NCBI GenBank assembly: GCA_040401695.1
Contig: JBBANY010000020.1
Location: 1-34,448, forward strand
Source: F1-20-MAGs119 sp040401695
GTDB taxonomy: Bacteria; Actinomycetota; Acidimicrobiia; Acidimicrobiales; Ilumatobacteraceae
Direction of reading: 5' to 3'
Length of the DNA stretch: 34,448 nt
Shown here piece by piece: positions 1 through 8,177 of the stretch. The translations under genes were made by a program, and so were the position numbers. The notes under the pieces were generated by a model. It did not search any database. It had not been told where the DNA came from and worked only from the letters and a program-made list of their open reading frames with translations. Position 1 is the stretch's first letter, and each line of letters begins with the position of its first letter.

Positions 1-1
1 C

Positions 2-85
2 AAGCCGTCGATCGCATCCGAAAAGCCCTACACATTCTCCGTCCCCGGAGTCGAGGACCAGAGCATCGAGGTGTTCGTCCCATGA
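2..85 (+). CDS. C-terminal end of an unidentified upstream gene (partial)
   Basis: An open frame enters from the left edge and ends in TGA at 83-85, giving a 27-residue tail that finishes ...SIEVFVP. The tail is short and Ser/Val/Glu-rich and matches no family I recognise. It lies 32 bp before the ctaC start on the same strand, so it could be the preceding gene of the oxidase operon. No function is proposed. It could also be a chance frame, because only 84 bases are visible. Confidence 0.4.
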   Translation, partial: KPSIASEKPYTFSVPGVEDQSIEVFVP

Positions 86-117
86 TCCGTCATCCGCACA
101 AGCGATCCGGAGTCCGC

Positions 118-1317
118 ATGTCCAAGCCAGTGCGTCGCATTTCTGCCACTGCCGCGGGTCTGTCGGCGGTTGCATTCCTCGCCGGTTGCGCGAAGAACGC
201 CCCGCAGGACACCTGGCAGCCGAAGGGCCCGAACGCCCAGATGATCGATGATCTGCAAAAGCCGGTCTTCGCGATCGCGGGCATCGTCGGCATCATCGTG
301 TTCGCCGCCATCGGCTACGCCGTGTTCAAGTTCAAGGATCGCGGGCAGCCGATCCCCGAGCAGACCCACGGCAAGCCGGTTCTGGAAATCGGCATGACCA
401 TTCTTCCTGCGCTCATTCTCGCGGGCATCGGCGTCTTCACGTTCCAGACGATCTTCGACCTCGCCAAGACCGACGACACCGAGATGGTGATCAACGTGAC
501 CGGCCAGCAGTGGTGGTGGGAATACGACTACCCGGTCCAAGAGCAGTACGGCATCACCGACCCGATCATCACGTCGGGTCAGCTGGTCATTCCCGCTGGC
601 ACCAAGGTGCTGTTGCGCGAAACCAGCCGTGACGTCATCCACTCGTACTGGATCCCTGCTCTGAACGGCAAGCGCGACGCCGTGCCGGGTCGCGTTCACA
701 CATTGCGCCTCGAAGCCGACGAACCGGGTATCTATGCCGGTCAGTGCACCGAGTTCTGTGGTTTGTCGCATGCAGTCATGCGCATGGAGGCAGTCGCTCT
801 CAGCAAGGACGACTTTGCTGCGTGGGTGAAGGGGCAACTCTCGCTCGCCGCATCACCCGCCGAGGGCACGCTCGCCAAGGAAGGTGAAACGGTCTTCTTG
901 AATCAGTGCGTCCGTTGCCACCAAGTCAACGGCCTGAAGAAGGCCGATGGCTCACCTGCGATCGCCGCACCCGAAGACAACGTCTGGTCGGGAGCCGCAC
1001 CGAACCTGACGCATCTCATGTCGCGCAACACCTTTGCGGGCGCTTCGTGGGATCTGCTCACCAAGTCGTGCCGCAAGGATGTGTGGGAAGCATCGAGCGA
1101 AGAATTCGGCAAGAAGTATCTCGCCGGAGTCACCGAAGAATGTCTCAACCAGACCGACCTGCGGCGCTGGTTGCGCAATGCCCCTGAAATGAAGCCGATG
1201 TACGCCGACCCGACGAAGCTCGAAGAAACGGGTGGCAGGTACCGCGGCATGCCCAACCTCGGTCTCTCCGAGGACGACATCGACAAACTCGTCGCCTACC
1301 TCGCGACTCTGAAGTGA
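118..1317 (+). CDS. ctaC: Cytochrome c oxidase subunit II with fused cytochrome c domain (caa3 type)
   Basis: Subunit II of an A-type heme-copper oxidase, which passes electrons from cytochrome c to subunit I through the CuA centre outside the membrane. The 399-aa protein begins with a lipoprotein-type signal (LAGC, Cys24), followed by two membrane helices (about 46-70 and 90-112). The cupredoxin domain carries the CuA ligands C210, E212, C214, H218 and M221 (CTEFCGLSH..M). After it comes a C-terminal c-type cytochrome domain with CVRCH (C264, C267, H268), which makes this a caa3-like subunit. A late Met in the MPNL segment is a plausible distal heme ligand. The ATG at 118 is preferred over the in-frame ATG at 82 because it has GGAG at 109-112 and gives a clean signal peptide. 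ctaD follows after 15 bp. Heme c attachment would need a maturation system; tlpA and ccdA lie at 9.4-10.9 kb. Confidence 0.95.
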   Translation: MSKPVRRISATAAGLSAVAFLAGCAKNAPQDTWQPKGPNAQMIDDLQKPVFAIAGIVGIIVFAAIGYAVFKFKDRGQPIPEQTHGKPVLEIGMTILPALILAGIGVFTFQTIFDLAKTDDTEMVINVTGQQWWWEYDYPVQEQYGITDPIITSGQLVIPAGTKVLLRETSRDVIHSYWIPALNGKRDAVPGRVHTLRLEADEPGIYAGQCTEFCGLSHAVMRMEAVALSKDDFAAWVKGQLSLAASPAEGTLAKEGETVFLNQCVRCHQVNGLKKADGSPAIAAPEDNVWSGAAPNLTHLMSRNTFAGASWDLLTKSCRKDVWEASSEEFGKKYLAGVTEECLNQTDLRRWLRNAPEMKPMYADPTKLEETGGRYRGMPNLGLSEDDIDKLVAYLATLK

Positions 1318-1332
1318 TCGGAGACAACAGCC

Positions 1333-3327
1333 ATGGCAATCATTGAACGCCCCACACCGGTCGGAGTGCAGGAAACTCCGGCCCCGGCAACACCGACACG
1401 TACCTTCGGTGCGCTTCGTCGGCCAGTCGCAACCACCGGCTGGAAGTCCTGGGTCTTCACCGTCGACCACAAGAAGCTCGGCATCATGTACGGCGTCGTC
1501 GCGATGTTCTTCTTCATCGTCGGCGGCATCGAGGCCGTGCTGATTCGTCTCCAGTTGGCGGCCCCCGATGGCAAGGTGCTGAGTGCCGACGTCTACAACC
1601 AGATGTTCACGATGCACGCGACGACGATGGTCTTCCTCTTCGTCATGCCCATGGCAGCAGCGTTTGCGAACTACTTCGTGCCCCTGCAGATCGGCGCGCG
1701 CGACGTCGCCTTCCCGCGAATCAACGCGTTCGGTTTCTGGACCCTCGTGGGCGGCGGCATCATCGTCAACCTGTCGTGGTTCCTCGGCGGTGCGGCTGAT
1801 GGCGGCTGGTTCATGTACGCGCCGAACTCCGGTCCAGTTTTCTCGCCGTCCAACGGTGTCGATTTCTGGGCACTCGGTCTGCAGATCACGGGTATCGCGT
1901 CGCTGACGGGTGCGGTGAACCTGATCGTCACCGTGCTCAACATGCGGGCCCCCGGTATGAGTCTGATGAAGATGCCGGTCTTCACGTGGTTGCAGTTGGT
2001 CGTGCAGTTCCTTCTGCTCTTCGCCATCCCGGTCATCACCGTGGCGTTGTTCCTCCTCAGTTTCCAGCGCAGTTTCGGAGCAACGTTCTTCGATGTCTCT
2101 GCCGGTGCCGACCCACTGCTTTGGCAGCACTTGTTCTGGATCTTCGGACACCCCGAGGTGTACATCCTCATCCTGCCCAGCTTCGGCATCATCTCCGAGG
2201 TGTTGCCGGTGTTCTCGAAGAAGCCCCTGTTCGGCTATCCGTTCGTCGTCTTCTCCGGTGCAGCGATCGGTTTCGTCGGTTGGGGTGTGTGGGCTCACCA
2301 CATGTTCGCCTCGGGTCTCGGCCCGGTATCGGTCGCGGTGTTTTCGATCGCAACCATGGCGATCGCCGTCCCGACCGGCGTCAAGATCGTGAACTGGACG
2401 ATGACGATCTGGGGTGGCAAGTTGAACTTCACCGCGGCCATGCATTTCGCCATCGGTCTTGTGGTGCTCTTCACGATCGGCGGTCTCTCGGGCGTGACCC
2501 ACGCCGTTGCGCCGTCCGACACGCAGCAGACCGACACCTATTACATCGTCGCGCACTTCCACTACGTCCTCTTCGGCGGCGCGATCTTCGGACTCTTTGC
2601 CGGCTTCTACTACTGGTGGCCGAAGATGTTCGGCAAGCAGTTGAACGAGCGTCTCGGCAAGGCGAACTTCTGGTTGATGGTGATCGGCATGAACATGACC
2701 TTCGGTCCGATGCACATGATCGGTCTCCAGGGCCAGCCGCGCCGTATGTACGTGTGGACCGAGGCCCGCGCGGGCGAAGGCTTCTTCAATCTGGCGTTCT
2801 GGAACCGTGTGGCCTCGATTGGTTCGCTCGTGCTGTCGATTGGTGTGCTGCTCTTCCTCATCAACGTGTGGAAGACCGCGCGCAGCAAGCAAGTCGCACC
2901 GCTCGACCCGTGGGACGCGCGCACGCTCGAGTGGATGACCACCAGCCCGCCGAAGGAACACAACTTCGACGCCATCCCGACCGTTCACCATCTCGACGAG
3001 TTCTTCCACCGCAAGTACGCACAGGACCCGGTGACCCACGAGATCAAGCAGGTTGCAACGGCCGAGGACATCGTGCGGGATCAGGAAGAAAACGCCGACA
3101 AGCACATCCACATGCCGTCGCCGTCGTACTGGCCGATCATCCTTGCGAGTTCTCTGCCGGTGATCGCTCTGGGTGTCATTTACGCGATCCCGGTCGCGAT
3201 CGTGGGCGCCGCAATCGTCGTCCTGGCGATCTATGGCTGGTCGCTCGAGCCGTCGACGGCGCCCGACACCGATTTCGATCCTCCGGCTTCGGGGGATGGC
3301 ACGAAGGAGCTGGCTCCCCTTGGCTGA
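1333..3327 (+). CDS. ctaD: Cytochrome c oxidase subunit I
   Basis: Catalytic subunit of the proton-pumping oxidase, which reduces O2 at the heme a3/CuB site in the cytoplasmic membrane. Visible ligands are H95 (low-spin heme), H273 and Y277 in GHPEVY (CuB and its cross-linked Tyr; E275 marks the A1 subtype proton route), H322/H323 (CuB), and H408 and H410 in AHFHYV (high- and low-spin hemes). At 664 aa it is longer than a minimal subunit I of about 530-560 aa. Beyond the usual 12-helix core there is a charged linker and then two further hydrophobic helices at about 597-640. Such extensions occur in some caa3-type subunit I proteins. The start has GGAG at 1320-1323. ctaE overlaps the 3' end by 8 bp, so the two are probably translationally coupled. 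Confidence 0.97.
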   Translation: MAIIERPTPVGVQETPAPATPTRTFGALRRPVATTGWKSWVFTVDHKKLGIMYGVVAMFFFIVGGIEAVLIRLQLAAPDGKVLSADVYNQMFTMHATTMVFLFVMPMAAAFANYFVPLQIGARDVAFPRINAFGFWTLVGGGIIVNLSWFLGGAADGGWFMYAPNSGPVFSPSNGVDFWALGLQITGIASLTGAVNLIVTVLNMRAPGMSLMKMPVFTWLQLVVQFLLLFAIPVITVALFLLSFQRSFGATFFDVSAGADPLLWQHLFWIFGHPEVYILILPSFGIISEVLPVFSKKPLFGYPFVVFSGAAIGFVGWGVWAHHMFASGLGPVSVAVFSIATMAIAVPTGVKIVNWTMTIWGGKLNFTAAMHFAIGLVVLFTIGGLSGVTHAVAPSDTQQTDTYYIVAHFHYVLFGGAIFGLFAGFYYWWPKMFGKQLNERLGKANFWLMVIGMNMTFGPMHMIGLQGQPRRMYVWTEARAGEGFFNLAFWNRVASIGSLVLSIGVLLFLINVWKTARSKQVAPLDPWDARTLEWMTTSPPKEHNFDAIPTVHHLDEFFHRKYAQDPVTHEIKQVATAEDIVRDQEENADKHIHMPSPSYWPIILASSLPVIALGVIYAIPVAIVGAAIVVLAIYGWSLEPSTAPDTDFDPPASGDGTKELAPLG

Positions 3328-3922
3328 CGCAGCAGTTCACCACGCCGAACACGGCCATCACACCTCGACGGGGCTGTCCAACAACAAGTTGGGCATGTGG
3401 CTCTTCCTCGGGTCCGAGTGCCTCCTCTTTGGCGGTCTCATCAGCACGTACATGATCTACCGCGGTCGCGTGGGCGAAGGCCCGCGTCCCGGCAACGTGT
3501 TCGACATTCCGTTCACGTCGGTCAGCAGCTTCGTCCTCCTGATGAGTTCGCTCACGATGGTGTTGGCCGTCGCTGCCGCACAAAAGCGTGACGACCGCGG
3601 CACGACCCTGTGGCTCACGGTCACCGGACTCCTCGGCGCGACCTTCGTCGGCGGTCAGGTGTACGAGTTCACCGCCATGTACAACGAAGGCCTCGGTTTC
3701 ACCACCAGCCTCTTCGGCTCGGCCTTCTACACGCTGACCGGCATCCACGGTGTCCACGTGACCGTGGGCGTCATCATGTTGCTGTCGTTGGTCGGCATCA
3801 TCAAGCGCAGCAGAGTTCCCGGCGACAAGGCGGAAGTGGTCGAGCTCGTCGGTTTGTATTGGCACTTCGTCGACGTCGTCTGGATCATCATCTTCACGCT
3901 CGTCTACCTGATCCCGACCTGA
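3320..3922 (+). CDS. ctaE: Cytochrome c oxidase subunit III
   Basis: Membrane subunit III of the same oxidase, which stabilises subunit I and its proton uptake path. The 200-aa protein has a His-rich N-terminus and about five hydrophobic helices. It includes the typical GMWLFLGSECLLFGGL segment near the start and the GLYWHFVDVVWIIIF segment at the C-terminus, a hallmark of the family. There is no ATG at the right place. The best start is TTG at 3320-3322, preceded by AAGGAG at 3304-3309 and overlapping the ctaD stop (TTGGCTGA). The frame stays open far upstream inside ctaD, so a longer call from an upstream ATG would add a false Arg/Ser-rich leader. The operon order ctaC-ctaD-ctaE-subunit IV-ctaG supports the assignment. 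Confidence 0.93.
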   Translation: MADAAVHHAEHGHHTSTGLSNNKLGMWLFLGSECLLFGGLISTYMIYRGRVGEGPRPGNVFDIPFTSVSSFVLLMSSLTMVLAVAAAQKRDDRGTTLWLTVTGLLGATFVGGQVYEFTAMYNEGLGFTTSLFGSAFYTLTGIHGVHVTVGVIMLLSLVGIIKRSRVPGDKAEVVELVGLYWHFVDVVWIIIFTLVYLIPT

Positions 3923-3953
3923 TACCGCACCGTACGCATACGAGGTTTCCACC

Positions 3954-4289
3954 ATGACTACGACCGCAGAACACGCAGAACACACCGGCCACGAAGCCCA
4001 CGACGAGCATGCCGAACACGGCATGAGCACCATTGGCTACATCAAGGTTGCGATCGTTCTCGCCGCGCTGACCGCACTGGAAGTGGCGACCTATTTCGTC
4101 GACTTCGGCCCGTTCTTCATGCCGGTTCTTCTCGTGCTCATGTGCGTGAAGTTCTTCATCGTCGTCTCGTACTTCATGCACCTGAAGTTCGACAGCAAGA
4201 TCTTCAGTTTCATGTTCTATGCGGGGCTGTTCCTGGCCATCGGGGTCTACGCAGCCTTCCTCGCAACCTTCAAGTTCTTTTCCGCCTGA
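3954..4289 (+). CDS. ctaF: Cytochrome c oxidase subunit IV (bacterial caa3/COX4 type)
   Basis: Small accessory subunit of the oxidase, 111 aa. The first ~25 residues are rich in His, Glu and Ala (repeated AEH/HDEH units) and probably cytoplasmic. Three hydrophobic helices follow (about 29-49, 55-76 and 83-107). The second ends in SYFMHLKFD, which resembles the conserved segment of the prokaryotic cytochrome c oxidase subunit IV family. The start at 3954 has a weak AGG about 8 bases upstream. It lies between ctaE (31 bp gap) and ctaG (21 bp gap). The symbol ctaF follows common usage for this position; the family match is by pattern recognition only. Confidence 0.85.
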   Translation: MTTTAEHAEHTGHEAHDEHAEHGMSTIGYIKVAIVLAALTALEVATYFVDFGPFFMPVLLVLMCVKFFIVVSYFMHLKFDSKIFSFMFYAGLFLAIGVYAAFLATFKFFSA

Positions 4290-4310
4290 CACGTCCCCCG
4301 CGGAGGCGCA

Positions 4311-5204
4311 ATGATTGCCGAAGCAGCCAACCCCCTACTCGACCCCTGGAGATTCCAGGCCCACCCTGAACTGTGGCTACTCGTCGGGTTTCTGATCGGT
4401 GCATACGTTTATTCGGTTCGGGTCATCGGACCACAGGCCGTGCCGTCGGGACCGGTCGTCACGCGCCGCAACATCACCGCTTTCGTCGCGGCGATGACCG
4501 TGCTGTGGATCGCCTCGGACTGGCCGATGCACGACCTCGCCGAGGAGTACCTGTACTCGATGCACATGCTCCAGCACATGGCATTGTCGTACTTCGTTCC
4601 GCCGCTCGCTCTCCTCGCACTGCCCGAATGGATGTTCCGCGCACTCATCGGTGAGGGCCGCGCGTACCGTGTCGTGCGTTGGTTCTCCAAACCCGTCATC
4701 GCGGGTGTGCTCTTCAACGTCGTCGTGATGGTGACCCACATCCCCGGCTTGGTGAACCGCAGCGCGTCGAGCAGCCCGCTTCACTACTCGCTTCACGTTC
4801 TCGTGGTGACTTCGGCTCTGCTGATGTGGATCCCCATCTGCGGCCCGGCGGCCGAATTCCGCATTGGTTACGGCGGCAAGATGATCTACCTCTTCCTCAT
4901 GTCGATCGTGCCGACCGTGCCCGCGGGGTGGCTCACCTTTGCCGAAGGCACCGTGTACAAGCACTACGACACGCCCATCCGCGTGTGGGGCATGTCGGTT
5001 GCGACGGATCAACAGGTCGCCGGCGCGATCATGAAGATCGGCGGCAGCATCTTCCTGTGGTCGATCGTGATCTTCATGTTCTTCAAGCGCTTCGCCGGCA
5101 ACTTCAACGCCGAGCAGAACTACGTCCGTGACACGACCCTGACGTTCGAGGAAGTCGAGCGGGCTTTCGAGAACACGCCGCCGGCTCCCGAGCCGCAGCG
5201 CTGA
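4311..5204 (+). CDS. ctaG: Cytochrome c oxidase assembly protein CtaG (caa3 type)
   Basis: Polytopic membrane protein of the CtaG_caa3 family, needed for assembly of caa3-type oxidases, probably in building the copper centres. The 297-aa protein has about seven hydrophobic helices. Motifs typical of the family are the DWPMHDLAEEYLYSMHMLQH stretch (about residues 66-85) with several His and Met residues, the PLHYSLHVLV segment, and the conserved proline-rich loops. The start at 4311 has GGAGG at 4302-4306. This is the last gene of the oxidase operon. Its TGA at 5202-5204 is immediately followed by the stop codon (5205-5207 on the other strand) of the convergent ABC permease gene, with no intervening base and no terminator visible. 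Confidence 0.93.
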   Translation: MIAEAANPLLDPWRFQAHPELWLLVGFLIGAYVYSVRVIGPQAVPSGPVVTRRNITAFVAAMTVLWIASDWPMHDLAEEYLYSMHMLQHMALSYFVPPLALLALPEWMFRALIGEGRAYRVVRWFSKPVIAGVLFNVVVMVTHIPGLVNRSASSSPLHYSLHVLVVTSALLMWIPICGPAAEFRIGYGGKMIYLFLMSIVPTVPAGWLTFAEGTVYKHYDTPIRVWGMSVATDQQVAGAIMKIGGSIFLWSIVIFMFFKRFAGNFNAEQNYVRDTTLTFEEVERAFENTPPAPEPQR

Positions 5205-5930
5205 CTAGCTCCAGCGGAAAGTGCGGGCTGCGACCGTCGGCATGACGATCGCCCATGCACCCAACACGAGCCATGACGTGGCCGTGTGCGCACCTGTCGA
5301 CATGAGCGAATCCGCAAGTACGTCAGCAAGAGCATGGGTCGGAGTTGCTCGACCGATCACCTCGAGGAACGACGGCAGGCGATCGAGCGGAAACAGCACC
5401 CCGCCGAGCAGCAAGAGGACGAGGTAAAGACCGTTCGACGCCGCCAGGTTCACCTCGCCACGAAGATTGCCCGCGAGGGTGAGGCCTATCCCTGCGAATG
5501 CGAACGTACCGACGACGACCGCAGCCAGCGCGAAGAGCCAGTTGGCCGACGCAGGTCCCCAGCCGAGGGCAAGTCCGAGGGCGACGAGCAGTGCCATCTG
5601 CACCGCTTCGACACACACGACGGCGATGGTCTTTGCGGCGATGAGTCGACCCGTCCCGAGGGGTGTCGCGGCGAGGCGCTTCAGCACGAGATACGAGCGC
5701 TCGAAGCCGGTGGCGATGCCGAGGCTGACCATCGACGTGCTCATGATGGCGAGGGCGAGGATGCCCGGAACGAGAAAGTCGACGGCTTCGTCGGTGTCGG
5801 TGGGCAGGATGTCGACGCTGCCGAAGAACCCCAACAGGAGAAGTGGAATTCCGAGGGTGACGAGAAGCTGCTCACCGTTGCGTCGTACGAGGGACAACTC
5901 GGCACCGATCTGCGCAGTCAAGGGGCTCAT
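5205..5930 (-). CDS. ABC-2 type exporter, permease subunit
   Basis: Integral membrane permease of 241 aa with about six hydrophobic helices in the ABC-2 arrangement: a cytoplasmic N-terminal Arg-rich segment, then paired helices, and the family-typical VLFPLDRLP segment near residue 178. It would pair with the ATPase encoded immediately upstream, whose stop overlaps this ATG by 4 bp (ATGA). The substrate cannot be read from the sequence. Its placement against an oxidase operon is suggestive of a role in heme/copper handling or oxidase biogenesis, since ABC exporters of this kind are often found near cytochrome oxidase assembly genes in Actinobacteria, but that is inference. Drug or lipid export is equally possible. 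Confidence 0.85.
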   Translation of the reverse strand: MSPLTAQIGAELSLVRRNGEQLLVTLGIPLLLLGFFGSVDILPTDTDEAVDFLVPGILALAIMSTSMVSLGIATGFERSYLVLKRLAATPLGTGRLIAAKTIAVVCVEAVQMALLVALGLALGWGPASANWLFALAAVVVGTFAFAGIGLTLAGNLRGEVNLAASNGLYLVLLLLGGVLFPLDRLPSFLEVIGRATPTHALADVLADSLMSTGAHTATSWLVLGAWAIVMPTVAARTFRWS

Positions 5931-6841
5931 GACTCTTGATCCTTCGTGAGCATGCGGAAGATGTCCTCAAGTCGTTCGCCACCGACGTTCAGGTCGTGCA
6001 GCGGCAAAGAATTCGACCCCAACCAGACGGAGATTCGCGACACGAGGTCGCTCGCCATCGATGCGTCGGGTGAAGAGAAACTGATGGTGAACTCGTCATC
6101 GTTCGCAGCGACGTCGAGGCCGACGTGTCGAGCAAGTGCGGCGGCATCGAGCGACGTCGACGAACGGAAGCGCACGGTCGTGCGGGAAGAGCGCAGATTG
6201 GCGAGCGTGCTGTTGGCGACGATGTGTCCTTTGTTGAAAAGCACGACCCGGTCGGCCAGTCGCTCGGCCTCGTCGAGTTCGTGGGTGGCCAGCACCACGG
6301 CGCACCCTTCACCGGCGAGATCGCGGATGATCCCACGCACGTCGTCGCGGCCGTTCACGTCGACGCCGGACGTCGGTTCGTCGAGGAAAGCAACGCGAGG
6401 GCGTGCCGCGAGGGCGAGTGCAAGACATAGCCGTTGTTTCTCGCCACCCGACAGGCGTCGCCACGTGGCGGTCGCGCGTTCGGCCAGGCCGACCCGCGCG
6501 ACGAGTTCGTCGGCCGATGCGCCACGGTCGTACAGCCGGCAGAACTGGGCCACCGTTTCACCGACACGGGCGCTCGGGTATACGCCTCCGTCCTGGAGCA
6601 TCACGCCGACTTCGCGGTGCAGTTCTGTGCGTTGCGCCCACGGGTCGAGGCCGAGCACCCGTACCGAGCCCGATGTCGGACGGCGGAAGCCCTCACAGGT
6701 TTCGATGGTGCTCGTTTTGCCCGCGCCGTTGGGTCCGAGTACGGCCGTGACTTCACCGAACGCGGCGGTGAACGACACCTCGTCGACTGCCCGGAGTGGG
6801 CCGTAGTGAACGCTCAGGTTCTCGACTTCGACGGCCGTCAT
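5927..6841 (-). CDS. ABC transporter ATP-binding protein (DrrA/CcmA-like)
   Basis: ATPase subunit of a two-gene ABC-2 exporter, 304 aa. Walker A is GPNGAGKT (36-43), the signature is LSGGE (130-134), Walker B is AFLDEP (151-156) and the H-loop His is 187 (ATHELDEAERLADR). The C-terminal ~90 residues after the nucleotide-binding domain form the small extra domain common in DrrA-like ATPases. The start ATG at 6841 follows TACGCT by 7 bases, which fits a leaderless mRNA. The gene diverges from serS, whose start is 43 bp away, and is translationally coupled to the downstream permease. Confidence 0.92.
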   Translation of the reverse strand: MTAVEVENLSVHYGPLRAVDEVSFTAAFGEVTAVLGPNGAGKTSTIETCEGFRRPTSGSVRVLGLDPWAQRTELHREVGVMLQDGGVYPSARVGETVAQFCRLYDRGASADELVARVGLAERATATWRRLSGGEKQRLCLALALAARPRVAFLDEPTSGVDVNGRDDVRGIIRDLAGEGCAVVLATHELDEAERLADRVVLFNKGHIVANSTLANLRSSRTTVRFRSSTSLDAAALARHVGLDVAANDDEFTISFSSPDASMASDLVSRISVWLGSNSLPLHDLNVGGERLEDIFRMLTKDQES

Positions 6842-6848
6842 TGCCCCA

Positions 6849-6854
6849 AGCGTA
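6849..6854 (-). promoter_or_regulatory. -10 box TACGCT, leaderless promoter of the ABC operon
   Basis: TACGCT on the minus strand is followed by 7 bases and then the ATG of the ABC ATPase. This TANNNT-N7-ATG layout predicts transcription starting at the start codon. Confidence 0.5.
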
Positions 6855-6884
6855 CGGGGAGAGGGCAGGTAGCCTTCTCATCCT

Positions 6885-8177
6885 GTGATCGACGTCCGTT
6901 TGCTGCGCAATGCCCCCGACGCCGTGCGGGCTGCCATGGAGCGTCGCGCAAAGCCCGACTTGATCAAGCAACTCGACCACGCGGTGCGCCTCGATGCCCG
7001 GCTGCGGGACATCGTTGTCGAGCGCGACGAAGTGCGGCGGCAGGTCAACGACATCTCCAAGCAGGTCGGCGCCCTGCGCAAGGCTGGTGACACTGCCGGT
7101 GCCGAGTCACTGATGGCGCAGAGTCGCGACCTCGGAGCCCGCGAAACAGGCCTTGCTGCCGAGTCGGTCGAAGTCGAGGCCACACTGCGCGATGTCATGT
7201 TGCGGATCCCGAACATGCCGCATGCCGATGCGCCGAACGGCACCGGTGACCACGAAAACCCCGTCGTCGTCGGCCCGAACAACATGCCGGCGTCGTTCGC
7301 CGCGCACCAACGCGTTCCGCACTGGGAGACCGCCGAACACCTGGGCATTCTCGACAACGAACGCGCCGTGAAGATTTCGGGTGCGATGTTCACGATGCAG
7401 CGTGGCCTCGGAGCAACGCTGTCGCGGGCGCTGTGTCAATACGCCCTCGACTCGAATGCCGACGCATTCGAAGAGATACGTCCTCCGTCGCTCGTCACGT
7501 CTGCCACGCTCACCGCCACCGGCCAGCTGCCGAAGTTCGCCGACGACGCCTATCTGATCGAACGCGACGACCTGTGGTGTATTCCGACCGCCGAGGTGCC
7601 TCTCACCTCCATCTATGCCGGCGAGATTCTCCATGACGACGACATGCCGAAGCGCCTCATGGCGTATTCGCCGTGCTACCGGCGCGAGGCAGGTTCGGCC
7701 GGCCGTGACACGCGGGGAATGCTGCGCGCCCACGAGTTCGACAAGGTCGAAATCTTTGCTCTCGCGCTGCCCGAGCAGGCCCCCGACTTGTTGATGGAAC
7801 TGAGCAATCGGGCCGAGCGGCTCATCTCGGGTCTGGGCTTGCCGTACCGCATCATCGAGATCTGCACGGGCGACATGGGCCAAAGCCATCACCGCAGTTT
7901 CGACATCGAGGTGTATGCCCCCGGCTGCGACGCGTGGCTCGAGGTCAGTTCGGTCAGTTGGTTTTCCGACTACCAGGCGCGTCGTGCCGACATCCGCGTG
8001 AAGCGCGGCACGCAGAAGGGAACGGAAATCGCCCACACCCTCAACGGTTCGGCACTTGCCGTGCCGCGTGTATGGGCGGCGATTCTCGAGAATTTCCGCG
8101 AGGAAGATGGTTCGGTCACCGTTCCCCCCGCGCTGCGTCCGTACATGCGCGGTGCCGAGCGCATCACGAAACCATGA
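6885..8177 (+). CDS. serS: Seryl-tRNA synthetase
   Basis: Class II aminoacyl-tRNA synthetase that charges tRNA-Ser in the cytoplasm; 430 aa, normal for the family. Residues 1-~105 form the N-terminal coiled-coil arm (IDVRLLRNAPDAV..., with RDEVRRQVNDISKQ in the hairpin). The catalytic core shows motif 2 (CYRREAGSAGRDTRGMLRAHEF, from about residue 265) and motif 3 (HTLNGSALAVPR, about residue 385). The start is GTG at 6885 with no clear Shine-Dalgarno sequence. A TAGCCT box ends 9 bases before it, so the leader would be absent or only a few bases long. The last codons overlap pdxH by 4 bp (ATGA). Confidence 0.97.
   Translation: MIDVRLLRNAPDAVRAAMERRAKPDLIKQLDHAVRLDARLRDIVVERDEVRRQVNDISKQVGALRKAGDTAGAESLMAQSRDLGARETGLAAESVEVEATLRDVMLRIPNMPHADAPNGTGDHENPVVVGPNNMPASFAAHQRVPHWETAEHLGILDNERAVKISGAMFTMQRGLGATLSRALCQYALDSNADAFEEIRPPSLVTSATLTATGQLPKFADDAYLIERDDLWCIPTAEVPLTSIYAGEILHDDDMPKRLMAYSPCYRREAGSAGRDTRGMLRAHEFDKVEIFALALPEQAPDLLMELSNRAERLISGLGLPYRIIEICTGDMGQSHHRSFDIEVYAPGCDAWLEVSSVSWFSDYQARRADIRVKRGTQKGTEIAHTLNGSALAVPRVWAAILENFREEDGSVTVPPALRPYMRGAERITKP

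Noticed and set aside
28..837. 269-codon minus-strand frame over ctaC
   Set aside because: Antisense shadow of the CtaC coding sequence; residue content is typical of a shadow and there is no start context.
952..3111. 719-codon open frame on the minus strand across ctaC and ctaD
   Set aside because: It is antisense to two well-supported oxidase genes, has very Glu/Asp/Arg-rich low-similarity composition and no family pattern; such frames arise from the biased third codon position of GC-rich genes.
1986..3455. 489-codon plus-strand frame spanning ctaD and ctaE
   Set aside because: Arg/His-rich translation in a different frame of ctaD; no hydrophobic helices or motifs.
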